A DNA stretch of 64,000 nucleotides from Micromonospora inyonensis (GTDB taxonomy: Bacteria; Actinomycetota; Actinomycetes; Mycobacteriales; Micromonosporaceae). Position numbers and translations under genes: made by a program. Position 1 is the stretch's first letter. The number at the start of each line of letters is the position of its first letter. The DNA is taken from assembly GCF_900091415.1 (NCBI RefSeq), contig NZ_FMHU01000002.1, positions 2,108,001-2,172,000 of the forward strand, read 5' to 3'. Positions 43,901 through 49,144 of this stretch are shown one piece after another. The notes under the pieces were generated by a model. The model searched no databases, was not told the DNA's origin, and saw only the letters and a list, made by a program, of their open reading frames with translations.

Positions 43901-45575
43901 CCCGCACCGACCGGACCTGGAGCCGGCCGATGTGCCGGTCCGGCAGGGCGGTGGTGCCGTCCGGGGCGGTGATCCGGAACTGCGCGCCGGGGGCGGCGGG
44001 GCCCATGCTGAGGAAGCCGGTGACGCCGGGACCCGGGGCGTCGCGCAGGGTCACCCGGATGCCGTCGGCGGCGAGTTCCACGTGCTGTACCGCCGAGGCG
44101 ACGGCCGGCTGGTAGCTGATCGCCGTACAGGTCTCGGCCATTCCCCAGGCCAGCAGCAGGGCGTCCGGTTCGATGCCGAAGCCGCGCACGTCGGCCAGGA
44201 ACTGCCGGGCCACCGGTACGGTGCACTGCTCACCGGCGTTGACCAGGCTCCGGACGTGCCGCAGGTCCCAGGTGCTCTCCGGCCGCGTCCGCAGCGCCTC
44301 GGAGACGAGCTTGTACCCGAAGTTCGGTGACCAGCTGTGCTGGATCCGGTGGCGCTCCAGCAGGTCGAGCCAGAGCAGCGGGTCGGCGAGCACCAGGGCG
44401 GTGGCGACGTGGGTGGTGCCGCAGCCGAGCACGACCGGGCCGATGTGCATCATGACGATCCCGGCCACGTGGTCCAGCGGCAGCCAGTTGAGCACCTCGT
44501 CCCCGGCGCGCATCCGGCCGACCTGCCGGGCGCCCCGGGCGTAGTCGACGATGCCCCGGTGGGTCATCGGGATGACCTTCGACCGGCTGGTGCTGCCGGA
44601 GGAGAGTTGGAGCATCGCCACGTCCCGCGGTTCCGGCCGGTGCAGGTCGGCGGCGGGCGGATGGTCGCGGCAGTCGGCGACGTCGAGCACCCGCATCCCG
44701 TCCAGGCCGTGCCGGTCGGCGTACCGCGTCAGCGCGGCCACGGTGCCGTCCCCGGAGAGCACCGGGGGCCGGTCCAGGCCGCGCCAGGCGTGCTCCAGCT
44801 TGTCCAACGTGGCGTTGCGGTCGGTGTAGCCGGGGGCCTGGGCGACCGCCACGGCGTGCAGGCCGCCGATCAGGCAGGCCCAGAGCGCGACGCAGTGGTC
44901 GAGCAGGGAGGGCATGTGCAGGATCACCGGGTCGCCGGCGGCCAGGCCGGCGGCGCGCAGGCCGGTCAGCGTCCGTCGGGCGGCGGCGAGCAGGTCGGGG
45001 TACGGCAGCAACCGGGTGCCGTCCTCCTCGACGACCCGCAGGCCCCGGGTGGGCCACTGTTCCGCGACCCGGACCAGGGCCTCGGGCAGCGTCTCCGGGT
45101 CGTCGGGGTGGGCGATGGTCGCCGGGCCCTCGGCGACGGCCGGTGGTCCGTCCGGTGGTGGCGGGGTGTCCGGTGCGGTGGCGTGGGACGCGGTGGGCGT
45201 CGTCGCCCACCGGGCGGGGAGGTCGATCAGGTCGGCCAGGTGTCGCCGCTCCGCCGTCGCCGCCGCCGGCCGGACCGGGGCCCCGACGGTGCCGGCGACC
45301 GGCAGCGCCGCCAGCGCGGCCCCGTCCGGGGTGCCGTCGGCGGTGCGGGGGATGCCGGAGACCACGGCCACGGTCACCGGCGGTGCGGCCCGCTCCCGCC
45401 GGGCCACGGCGACCGCCTCGGCGGCCCGCCGGGCCCGGAGCGGGGGCACCGTGGCGGCGGGCACCACGTAGGCGATCCGCCGGACGCGTCCGTCGTGAGC
45501 GGTCCGGTCGAGCACGGCGGCATCGACGATCTCGGCGCGGCCGGTCAGGGCCCCGATCAGGTCGTCCACGGTCAT
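31899..45575 (-). CDS. Hybrid polyketide/non-ribosomal peptide megasynthase (AL-KR-ACP-KS-AT-ACP-AMT-LLM-C-A-PCP)
   Basis: 4558 aa; ATG 45575 has GAGGAG upstream and overlaps the MFS stop (ATGA). Domains in order: acyl-AMP ligase about 160-705 (SSGSTSRSKVIPMTH, TTSGKIQRS); ketoreductase 720-1180 (TGGLGGVSR, Ser, GGYAAGN); ACP Ser near 1321; KS 1385-1810 (TACSTS, HGTGT, NIGHLD); AT 1895-2235 (GQSAGEYAA, RAFHS suggests malonyl); ACP Ser near 2312; Ala/Pro linker; class III aminotransferase 2575-3010 (PLP Lys in TYGKVIGGG); luciferase-like monooxygenase 3075-3425; C 3450-3880 (HHLVIDT); A 3960-4440 (FTSGSTGRPKG, NVYGPTE); PCP Ser near 4502. The chain is started, reduced, extended once, beta-aminated, probably alpha-hydroxylated, then joined to one amino acid. 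Residues 1-110 resemble a loose ligase lid. Confidence 0.92.
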   Translation of the reverse strand: MTVDDLIGALTGRAEIVDAAVLDRTAHDGRVRRIAYVVPAATVPPLRARRAAEAVAVARRERAAPPVTVAVVSGIPRTADGTPDGAALAALPVAGTVGAPVRPAAATAERRHLADLIDLPARWATTPTASHATAPDTPPPPDGPPAVAEGPATIAHPDDPETLPEALVRVAEQWPTRGLRVVEEDGTRLLPYPDLLAAARRTLTGLRAAGLAAGDPVILHMPSLLDHCVALWACLIGGLHAVAVAQAPGYTDRNATLDKLEHAWRGLDRPPVLSGDGTVAALTRYADRHGLDGMRVLDVADCRDHPPAADLHRPEPRDVAMLQLSSGSTSRSKVIPMTHRGIVDYARGARQVGRMRAGDEVLNWLPLDHVAGIVMMHIGPVVLGCGTTHVATALVLADPLLWLDLLERHRIQHSWSPNFGYKLVSEALRTRPESTWDLRHVRSLVNAGEQCTVPVARQFLADVRGFGIEPDALLLAWGMAETCTAISYQPAVASAVQHVELAADGIRVTLRDAPGPGVTGFLSMGPAAPGAQFRITAPDGTTALPDRHIGRLQVRSVRVTPGYLGNDEANRAAFPDGDWFDTGDLAFLADGRLTITGRGKEVIIVNGVHYFCHDIEDVVGDVDGVAASFVAAVGAPDADGTEQIVVLLVAEGEPDTALLTRVRRRLADRMQIATARLVPVERDRFEKTTSGKIQRSSMRARLLDGGYAAAERRADLLEAGPDTIPDCLHRPAWAPRTMSVDPPPGPVLVVTDRLGLATALRDALPDVVLVDGLTAAGDGAPTGPPEADGGPASLRDALVAPDRTPALVVFAPSYLPAPDPDDAAAVDAAVETCGTHLLHLIRTLAEVGWTGTLLTVSRGLYRIRGDEPGCYPAALTASLGETFGVEHPDVRTWHLDLPGPDVTADAAVLAAATGWRHRENVVAWRDGPLVRTLHRVDAPDVTTGDGPVVPPGTRWLVTGGLGGVSRAVLGRLAADLDLHLLVVGRKPAAQVSAAVADLAGGTGRVRYDVADVTDGAALRAAVDVAEREWQAPLDGVLHLAGDYHQAPLTEIDPRRWRAGAAAKVDGSVQVARLLRHRPGARLVAFSSLLALVPVVGTGGYAAGNAFLEALCAHLGTERPVQCVSWGMWRGVGMSATRGGVEQATRRHLRTLSATEGLALTRVALRLPPGHLLAGIDPDAPRVRHLVRPVRPLEAVTAPDPVDGSGTPAPAPVDVFGTPALVAPDDPQAPAAAAGDPESRPLPEARSAAATPAAPSPPPVPARPSAPAPAASSEPQPRSAPASGAPARDPLTVARTVREVLRQALPAGIEDRTAFHDAGLDSVRLLRLHTLLQQALDTRFPQTALFTHGTPAALVAYLVDLLAGSAAPTGGATGARAPGDGRIAIVGMALRLPGADTADRYWRNLLAGQVDVRRFDRAELLAAGWPAALVDDGEFVPVSGALDDIESFDAEAFGIAPREATLTDPQQRIFLEVCQEALEDAGYAGTRRRVGVFAGSGMHLYSLRSYLLEQLAGTDPVAHLTALQVTIGNQPDFLATRVAYRLGLTGPALSVQTACSTSLVAVHLAVRSLLAGESDLALAGAAALHVPRVAGYRHAEGSILSRTGVCRAFDADADGTVGGNGVAAVLLKRLDDAIADGDTVHAVILGSAVNNDGAAKSGYTAPTADGHAGVIRDALAVAGVPAASIGYLETHGTGTRIGDPIEVAALRTVFADRPAPLPLGAVKANIGHLDTAAGMAGLIKAALAVRHGRIPPVANLRRPNPELRLADGPFQLPTSVQPWPVPGPRRAGVSSLGVGGTNAHVVVEEPPAAPAPSTVPGPAAPTVVPLTAQTPAALAALAERMADRLATDPPRPEDVLVTLGAGRQRRRHRLVAWAAGPAEAAAVLRSRPDEAGSPAAPVAGVVPDGGPGPVVLACTGQGVDLRAAAVGLLAYEPAREVLETCAARYRQDWGIDLLAALRGATHEWSTATVQPALFALQVAQARLLESVGVRPDVVIGQSAGEYAALCLAGALSVEDGLHLAAVRGELIQRGTPPGAALAVLADEAELEPLLRRAPEVELTVSNGPRRHVVAGPPSAVRHFGRQLDDAGLRHRPLPTDRAFHSAFLEPVLDDLAAHAATLDWRPLRIPLVTGLGGARLAPGTLPDATHVRRHTRERSDFGAGVAGLVADGCTTFVELGPEALLAMLGRQWPQTRWIPVQRGRTDRAAEVLAALAELFCRGVEVDWAALAPTGRRVPLPTYPFQRTRHWAAVPRPVPSAPSDPPVPGGPVMSPAATPASATPLVLRRVRELTAEQLGTDVDRVPEETPFFDLGADSLLMINLLRELETTFGIRVPMRELFEELDSPSRLTAAIVERAAPERLAALGAPVAAALPAADGMPAEVAAPTVAVAGGAAPGTAVPSGAGTVPDRAAVPLAPAVPFAPAVVPPGPAAPVGAPALSGVVPPVLGEVPEGSTGAPATGPGSAALPVPPSTGAPVAGDPVAGELLRGQLALMGQFTDLMARQLSALAAVPPPAPAPDPSVPAAPAVPASVVPAPAVPGGVGSASGGSSAPASSARTDPATVPAQVGPRPTRVGAGLGGGRLDPRQQEHFADLVRRYTARTPTSKALAQRHRRRLADSRAVVGFRRATKELLYPLAARRARGAHLEDVDGNSYVDITMGFGALLFGHEPDFLTRAIAEHLDGGLRLGPRGEETGEAAELLCELTGMDRAAFATTGTEANSAAFRLARAYTGRPLIVMFTGSYHGHIDPVLGRGVRDGDAWRTVPVSAGIPDSAVTDVLVLPYDDPQSLAAIERSADRIAAVVVEPVQSRHPDRQPAEFLHALRAACDRHGMVLLFDEMLTGFRPHPQGAQGVFGVRADLATYGKVIGGGYPVGAVAGRADIMDWVDGGFWRYGDDSYPPQDTTFFGGTYIQHPLSMVAARAVLTELRDRGPALQDGLNRRTERLADAVNTFCAEEGFPLRVHRFGSLFRFASEVNLDLLFHHLVLAGVHVWEWRNFFLSDAHTDADVDRIVEAVRDSLLALRAGGFLPGPPSVPAVPSVPAVPSVPAVPSVPAVPSAPGAAVANGRGPAVVPSPVRARAAARVDVSLYFFGDYPQENVQDRYDAVLDAATFADTHGLYAVWLPERHFDSFGGIFPNPSVLAAAVAARTSRVRIHAGCAVLPLHDPIRVAEEWSVVDNLSRGRVGIGCASGWHARDFVLAPQTYGRHREAMYESLDQIRRLWQGQAVTRTAGNGEPVEVRLFPPPVQPMPPLFTAVVGNPDSYRRAAAADLGIITNLMSQDVAQLAANIALYRATRAEHGLDPDAGRIVLLLHTYLGEDGDRAREEAFGPFCDYLRSSLALFGQVTNSLGVTIDLDSTTPEDVDYLLRRAYARYTADRALIGSPEEARSLVERLTALGVDEIGCFVDFGLSPGRMLAGLPGVERLHTLLNGPAGPEPTPWSGAPDGPAAERTVDRPAEETSPLTEAQREIWFAERVLPGRPTYTESLVVRLDGPLDVPALRDALTLVVRRHPALRSTVREVDGEPRLVPRSPGPVELPVHEATGRDVAGLAEQIAEEETRHRFDLAGGPLFAPRLVRVDEGLHLLVFRMHHLVIDTLSAQVLAREVAAGYRAALAGRPAELPAPPPWPIPTEEPAPEVVDAQAAYWRDRLGSRPSGLGLPTDRRRPDVPSGAGAVAGVELDAQLARAVRDAGRRHRATPFMVLLAGFAAVLADDGRQPDVLLGTPVAHRPAAAQEAVGLFVTTLPLRLSVAPGASFADVVRAARTALLDAHDHRDVPAGRIARALGVEPEAGRHPLFDVVIEYDNQPAFAFDLPDVRSTLLDAAVRRAPFDLTLFVTDLGDTLRCQLNYATDLFDPGTAQRLLDRLVAVLRAGTHRPDEPFAALVHPTGGDADPAGSNGRTHHGDADPAGSNGRTHHGDADPAGSNGRTHHGDADPAGSNGRTRRGPVDPAEGALPDPAWQDGGPPPPGADTPLPALLRPDRATVVGPDGRLTGSQLCRRAEAVTAALRAAGVVPGDLVGIHLPRSADAVAAMLGALRAGAAYVPLAPEQPTARLADVVEQGAPRVVVSRSGLPALPGAAGTLHMDRITADEAGGADHGGGADPVVVGPDDPAYVLFTSGSTGRPKGCVIPHRAISNTVTWYTRDLGITADDRLSWFCSPGFDASCLEVWPALRAGATLHVVPDEARLDPVRLRDWLVDNGITVAFFPTPVGELLLDLDWSAGPRPALRHLVVGGDRLRRGAAPDLPFTLTNVYGPTEATVVSTWVHLDGSTGADEPPSIGRPVPGTWIRVLDDEGRPTPVGVPGEAYLGGRQLGRGYLDLPEETAARFLHHPEYGPVFRTGDVLRWRPDGQLEFLHRADAQVQIRGFRAEPGEPEHHLRRLDGVRDAAVRGWADPAGGHYLAGYVVPDRPGVDPAELARQLAARLPDYLVPTAWTILPALPATESGKIDRAALPEPDRTSAEWADTGTPPADDLERRLHDLWCAELGLPALGVETTFFALGGTSLTAMRLLNRVRAETGGTIGVLDFLRAPTVRAMARRLRETGAEPTGAAAQPARIRGTL
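33758..33920. repeat. Perfect 42-bp tandem repeat, 3.9 units, in the C-A linker
   Basis: Units at 33758, 33800, 33842 and 33884 are identical over their length (the fourth lacks 5 bp). On the coding strand each codes for the 14 residues DADPAGSNGRTHHG. The lack of any difference points to recent expansion and to likely length variation between strains. Confidence 0.92.
36421..36492. repeat. Four 18-bp repeats in the AMT-LLM linker
   Basis: GGCACGGCRGGAACGGAC occurs four times in a row, with R alternating G, A, G, A. The array is therefore also two 36-bp units. It codes for PSVPAV repeats, a Pro/Val/Ala spacer between the aminotransferase and the monooxygenase. Confidence 0.9.
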
Positions 45576-46942
45576 CGTCCACTCTCCTCGACCGGGTTCG
45601 TCACGGCGACGGTCGGGCCGGTGGCCACGGGCACGGTGCCGCCGTTCGTGGCGGTGGGACGGGCGCGGTGGCGAAGCGCGCCGGCCAGGGCGACCGCGAC
45701 GGCCAGGGCGACCACGGTGCCGTGCATGGCCGCCGCCACCGGCAGCGGTCGCCACAGTTCGAGCAGGCCGGCGGCGAGCAGCATGCCCACGCCCAGTCCC
45801 CCGTTCTCGGCCATCGCGGTCGCGCCGAAGAAGTACCCACGCCGCGGGTCGGGTTCGGCCTGGAGCCGGGTGGTGTAGCTGATCTCGGTGAAGCCGTCGG
45901 CGGCGCCGGCGACCAGCGCCACCGCGAACACCCAGTAGCCGGGCAGGTCGACGAAGGCCGCGACGAAGGCGGTCGACATCACGCAGGTGCCGACGATGAA
46001 GGCCAGTTCGCTGCGGCGCGGGTCGTCCAGCCCCGGTCCCCGCCGGTTGAGCCGCTTGACCAGCTGGTGGGCGGTGAGCAGGCCGACGGCCCAGACGGCG
46101 AAGAAGTTGCCCACGAAGGCAGCCGGATCCTCCGGTCGCACCTGGGTCGCGTAGATCGGCAGGCCGACGTTGTGGGAGGCGGACCCGAGCGCGTCGGCGG
46201 CACGGACCACCACGATGACCAGGACGGCCGGCGCGGCCAACAGCGCGGCGAGCGCCAGCCGGCGTCGCCGCCGGCCGTCCGGGCGGTCGGCGGCGTCGGT
46301 CACCGGCTCGCCCGACCGGTCGGCGGCGTCGGTCACCGACCCGGCCGGGCGGGTCCGGTGGTTCGGGAACGGCAACGGCAGCGCGGCCAGCAGCAGGCCG
46401 GAGAAGAGGAACGTCCCCGCGTCCACCAGGAACGCCGCCCGGTAGCCCAGCCAGCCGACCAGCAGGCCACCGGCGGCGAAGCCGAGCGTCATCGCGACGG
46501 CCCGGCCGGTGACCAGCAGTCCGTTGGCGGTGACCCGGTCGGGACCGGGGACCAGGTCGGGGACGCTGCTGCGCAGCAGCACCGAGGAGGTGGTGCCGAG
46601 CAGCCCGCCGGCCACCGCGACGACCGGGAGCAGGCCCAGGCGGACCGAGGCGGGGCTGACCGCCAGCGCGACGAGCGCGGCGGCCTGGGGCAGGTCGCAG
46701 GCGACCATCACCGGGCGACGCGGCAGTCGGGACGCGACGGTGCCCCCGGTCAGGCCGGCGAGGAAGCCGGCGGCCAGTCGCAGGGCCATGAAGGCGCCGG
46801 TCTGCAGGGCGCTGCCGGTGGCCTGGTAGACGAAGAGGTTGAGCGCCACCATGTTGAGGTAGCTGCCGAACGCCGAGACCGAGGTGCCGACGACGAGCAG
46901 CCGGAACAGCACCAGGTGTCGGGGGGTACGGGTCTCCGGCAT
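45572..46942 (-). CDS. Major facilitator superfamily exporter
   Basis: 456 aa with about 12 membrane helices in two halves (LLVVGTSVSAFGSYLNMVAL at the start, GGTVASRLPRRPVMVAC as the loop 2-3 motif) and a long, charged central loop with the duplicated segment VTDAADR. It resembles MFS_3/enterobactin exporter-type proteins. The ATGA overlap with the megasynthase makes product export or self-protection its likely role. ATG 46942 starts the first helix region; an in-frame ATG at 47026 would add 28 mostly polar residues. Neither has a clear ribosome site. Confidence 0.85.
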   Translation of the reverse strand: MPETRTPRHLVLFRLLVVGTSVSAFGSYLNMVALNLFVYQATGSALQTGAFMALRLAAGFLAGLTGGTVASRLPRRPVMVACDLPQAAALVALAVSPASVRLGLLPVVAVAGGLLGTTSSVLLRSSVPDLVPGPDRVTANGLLVTGRAVAMTLGFAAGGLLVGWLGYRAAFLVDAGTFLFSGLLLAALPLPFPNHRTRPAGSVTDAADRSGEPVTDAADRPDGRRRRRLALAALLAAPAVLVIVVVRAADALGSASHNVGLPIYATQVRPEDPAAFVGNFFAVWAVGLLTAHQLVKRLNRRGPGLDDPRRSELAFIVGTCVMSTAFVAAFVDLPGYWVFAVALVAGAADGFTEISYTTRLQAEPDPRRGYFFGATAMAENGGLGVGMLLAAGLLELWRPLPVAAAMHGTVVALAVAVALAGALRHRARPTATNGGTVPVATGPTVAVTNPVEESGR

Positions 46943-47335
46943 CAGGCGTGCCGCCCGGCGGGTGCCGGCCGGCGTGCGGCTGCGGTGCGGCGGAGAGATT
47001 CCACGTGTTCCACCCCGTATCGACATCAGGGACGGCCACTGACGGCCGTCGATCATGCGGATCCGCAACAGTCTGCCGAAAAGGACCAGTCGTGGCCAGC
47101 GGAAGCCGGGGGGTAACTTTGCGTGACCGTCACGGCGGGCGGAACGGCTGTCGTGGGGCGTACCGGCCGGGTCGCGGCGCTGTCTCCTGTGGAGGCACGC
47201 AACAGGAAACACCTACCCGAAGCATCCGCGCTGCTCAATGCTGGTAACCACCAGATCGGACGCCCGATCCACCGGGCTCCGGCGACGCGGGTGGACGCCC
47301 GCGTCGGGATCCCCCACCACGGCAAGGAGAAACCC
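46943..47335. other. Divergent intergenic region, promoter zone of the biosynthetic operon
   Basis: 393 bp separate the exporter gene (minus) from the SH3-like protein gene (plus). The promoters of both units must lie here. Apart from the AAGGAGA ribosome site at 47324-47330 for the plus-strand gene, I see no convincing operator, riboswitch or small gene. Open frames crossing it are shadows. Confidence 0.5.
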
Positions 47336-47680
47336 ATGCCCGAGAACCGCACCACCCGTCACCTCGTCCGGATCGCGCTGGCCACCGGAACCGCCGGCGC
47401 CCTCCTGCTGACCGGCACCCCGGCCTCCGCCGCCGGCCCCTACATCAGCTCCAACTCCGGCGGCGCGAACATCCGCAGCTGCCCCAACACCGGCTGCACC
47501 TCCAACGGCTACTACGGCAACGGCACCGGGGTCACCATGGTCTGCTACACCGACGCCCAGTGGGTCTACCCGCCCAGCTCGAACTACGCCTCCAACCGGT
47601 GGTTAAAGGTGAACAGCCCGACCACGGGTTACATCCACTCCTCGCTGGTCGCGAACCAGGTCTCCACCCCCCGCTGCTAG
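47336..47680 (+). CDS. Small secreted SH3b-like protein
   Basis: 114 aa. A Sec signal (RIALATGTAGALLLTGTPASAAG) is followed by about 80 residues with SGGANIRSCPNTGCTSNGYY, CYTDAQWVYP and WLKVNSPTTGYIHSSLV, the pattern of bacterial SH3-like domains that bind cell wall. It has four Cys in the mature part, so two disulfides are likely. ATG 47336 follows AAGGAGA with a 5-nt spacer. It stands alone; a link to the neighbouring synthase is not evident. Confidence 0.82.
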   Translation: MPENRTTRHLVRIALATGTAGALLLTGTPASAAGPYISSNSGGANIRSCPNTGCTSNGYYGNGTGVTMVCYTDAQWVYPPSSNYASNRWLKVNSPTTGYIHSSLVANQVSTPRC

Positions 47681-47718
47681 TGACGGCCCGGGTGCCCGGC
47701 GTCCGCTGTGGACGATCG

Positions 47719-47748
47719 GGCATCCGTCCGGGTCGTACGCCGGATGCC
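47719..47748. terminator. Hairpin after the SH3-like gene
   Basis: Perfect 8-bp arms GGCATCCG and CGGATGCC with a 14-nt loop lie 39 bp after the stop codon and before the next promoter-like sequence. Confidence 0.5.
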
Positions 47749-47763
47749 GCGTACCGGTGTCGT

Positions 47764-47769
47764 TGGTAC
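47764..47769 (+). promoter_or_regulatory. Probable -10 element for a leaderless unit
   Basis: TACGGT (TANNNT) ends 9 nt before the ATG at 47779, with no ribosome site between them. Confidence 0.45.
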
Positions 47770-47778
47770 GGTCGGGCC

Positions 47779-47856
47779 ATGCGTCGCCCCGCAGCCGCCC
47801 GGTGGGCCGCCGTCGTCCGTCTCCGCTCGGGCCCGGACCGGCGACCGTGGCGGTGA
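47779..47856 (+). CDS. Possible 25-aa upstream ORF coupled to the XRE gene
   Basis: ATG 47779 encodes an Arg-rich 25-residue peptide beginning MRRPAAARWAAVVRLR. Its TGA (47854-47856) overlaps the GTG at 47853 of the regulator gene in a GTGA arrangement. The regulator has no ribosome site of its own, so translation could depend on this ORF. The peptide has no recognisable family. Confidence 0.4.
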   Translation: MRRPAAARWAAVVRLRSGPDRRPWR

Positions 47857-48650
47857 CCGAACCGCCGCACGACGGCACGGGCCGCCCCGAGAGCCTCGGG
47901 GAGTGCCTGCGCCGCCACCGGCAGGCCGCGAAGCTGTCCCTGGCCGACCTGGCGAAGCGGGTCAACTACAGCCGGGGATACCTCAGCAAGGTGGAGACCG
48001 GCCGGGCGCCGGGCAACCTCGCGTTGGCCCTGCGCTGCGACCAGGCCCTGGCGACCGGCGGTGTGCTGGCCGCTCTCGCGCGACACGCGTCCCCGGCGGT
48101 ACCACCCGCCGGGGCGGACCGGTTGCCGTCCGGCCGGACGCGGCCCGGCCACGCGGAGGGTGGGACGGCACGGGACCGGCCCGGCGTCGAGGCCGTCCTG
48201 CCGACGTCGGTGCCGCTGCCACCGGGCCTGGCCAGCGGGGTCGCCTTCATGCTCGCCCTGGACGCCACGCACGGTGCCCTCCGCCGGGTGGCCAGCGCCG
48301 ACCTCCCACCCGAGCACCGGTACGACGCGGCCAACCGGGCGGTCCACGACGCCGCGCTGTACGTCGCCCGCGAGCAGTTGCTCGTCTCCGCGACCGTGCC
48401 GGTGGTGACCGCCGGTGAGGCCGCGTTCCTGCGGCTCGTCGCGATCCGGGACGCGATCAGGACGGGCGCCGTCCTCTCCGGCCCGGAGTACCACGCCGCC
48501 TACCACCCCTTCGCCGAGTCGCTCTGGACGTTCCGGATGGCGCTGCGGCAGGAGTTCGGGCAGGAGCCGGTGACCCCCGCGCTCCTCGACCGGATCGACT
48601 GGTCCGATCGGGAACGCTGCGCCGACTGCGGTGCCGCCGTGTCCCACTGA
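47853..48650 (+). CDS. XRE family helix-turn-helix regulator
   Basis: 265 aa from GTG 47853. The N-terminal HTH is LGECLRRHRQAAKLSLADLA and YSRGYLSKVETGRAPGNLAL. The remaining 190 residues are helical and end with a short C-A-D-C pair (RCADCGAAV) that might bind metal; I do not recognise the domain. GTG 47847 is also possible, but the GTGA overlap with the 25-aa ORF favours 47853. Related proteins act as regulators of secondary metabolism or development, but the target is unknown. It lies 0.9 kb from the megasynthase operon promoter region, so a role there is possible. Confidence 0.7.
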   Translation: MTEPPHDGTGRPESLGECLRRHRQAAKLSLADLAKRVNYSRGYLSKVETGRAPGNLALALRCDQALATGGVLAALARHASPAVPPAGADRLPSGRTRPGHAEGGTARDRPGVEAVLPTSVPLPPGLASGVAFMLALDATHGALRRVASADLPPEHRYDAANRAVHDAALYVAREQLLVSATVPVVTAGEAAFLRLVAIRDAIRTGAVLSGPEYHAAYHPFAESLWTFRMALRQEFGQEPVTPALLDRIDWSDRERCADCGAAVSH

Positions 48651-48841
48651 CCGGCACCGCCCGCACGCCTGACGTCCGTTCCTCGCGGAGGTGGCGTTCA
48701 CCCCCGTCAGGACAGGCGCGATCCATCCCGCAGGGTGACCGCGCCGGCGCGCTGCGTCCATCGCCGATCTGCTTGCCTCGATCAGCCACACTCGTCCGGT
48801 GTCCCCTTTCGCCTGCGAGCTGACCCGGGAGTGGGCTGGTC

Positions 48842-49144
48842 ATGTGGCTGATCTGGCTGACCGGCGGCGTGCTGCTGGTCGCGGCGGGTGTCGCGGCCAC
48901 GCTGGTACCCCGCTTGCACACACGGGAACGGGACCGCCGGGTCGCCTGGTCGGCGGCGCGGGCGGCGATCGACAGTGCGGCGGTCAGCCGGGACGCGGCT
49001 CCGCACCGGGTGGTCGAGGCGGAGCAGCTGATGAGCCGCGCCGAGCTGATCGCCGCCGAGGGCGGTGGCCCGGACGCGGCCCGGCTCGCGGCCGGGTACG
49101 CCGAACAGGCCGACCGGTTGTGGCGGGCGGGTCACGATGACTGA
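48842..49144 (+). CDS. Small membrane-anchored protein of unknown function
   Basis: 100 aa: one N-terminal membrane helix (MWLIWLTGGVLLVAAGVAAT) and a helical cytoplasmic part, AWSAARAAIDSAAVSRDAA and so on, likely coiled coil. First of three genes that overlap each other; the next gene starts 8 nt before its stop. GGGAG upstream of the ATG supports the start. No family recognised. The 191 bp before it carry nothing I can support. Confidence 0.65.
   Translation: MWLIWLTGGVLLVAAGVAATLVPRLHTRERDRRVAWSAARAAIDSAAVSRDAAPHRVVEAEQLMSRAELIAAEGGGPDAARLAAGYAEQADRLWRAGHDD

Noticed and set aside
45576..47039. Extension of the megasynthase frame to an upstream start at 47039
   Set aside because: That stretch is another frame of the MFS exporter gene; the ATG at 45575 has a ribosome site and an ATGA overlap.
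46900..47395. Common origin of the N-termini of the exporter and the SH3-like protein (MPETRTPRHLV and MPENRTTRHLV)
   Set aside because: The similarity is limited to about 11 residues; the codons differ and the following sequences serve as a membrane helix and a signal peptide. Probably coincidence.
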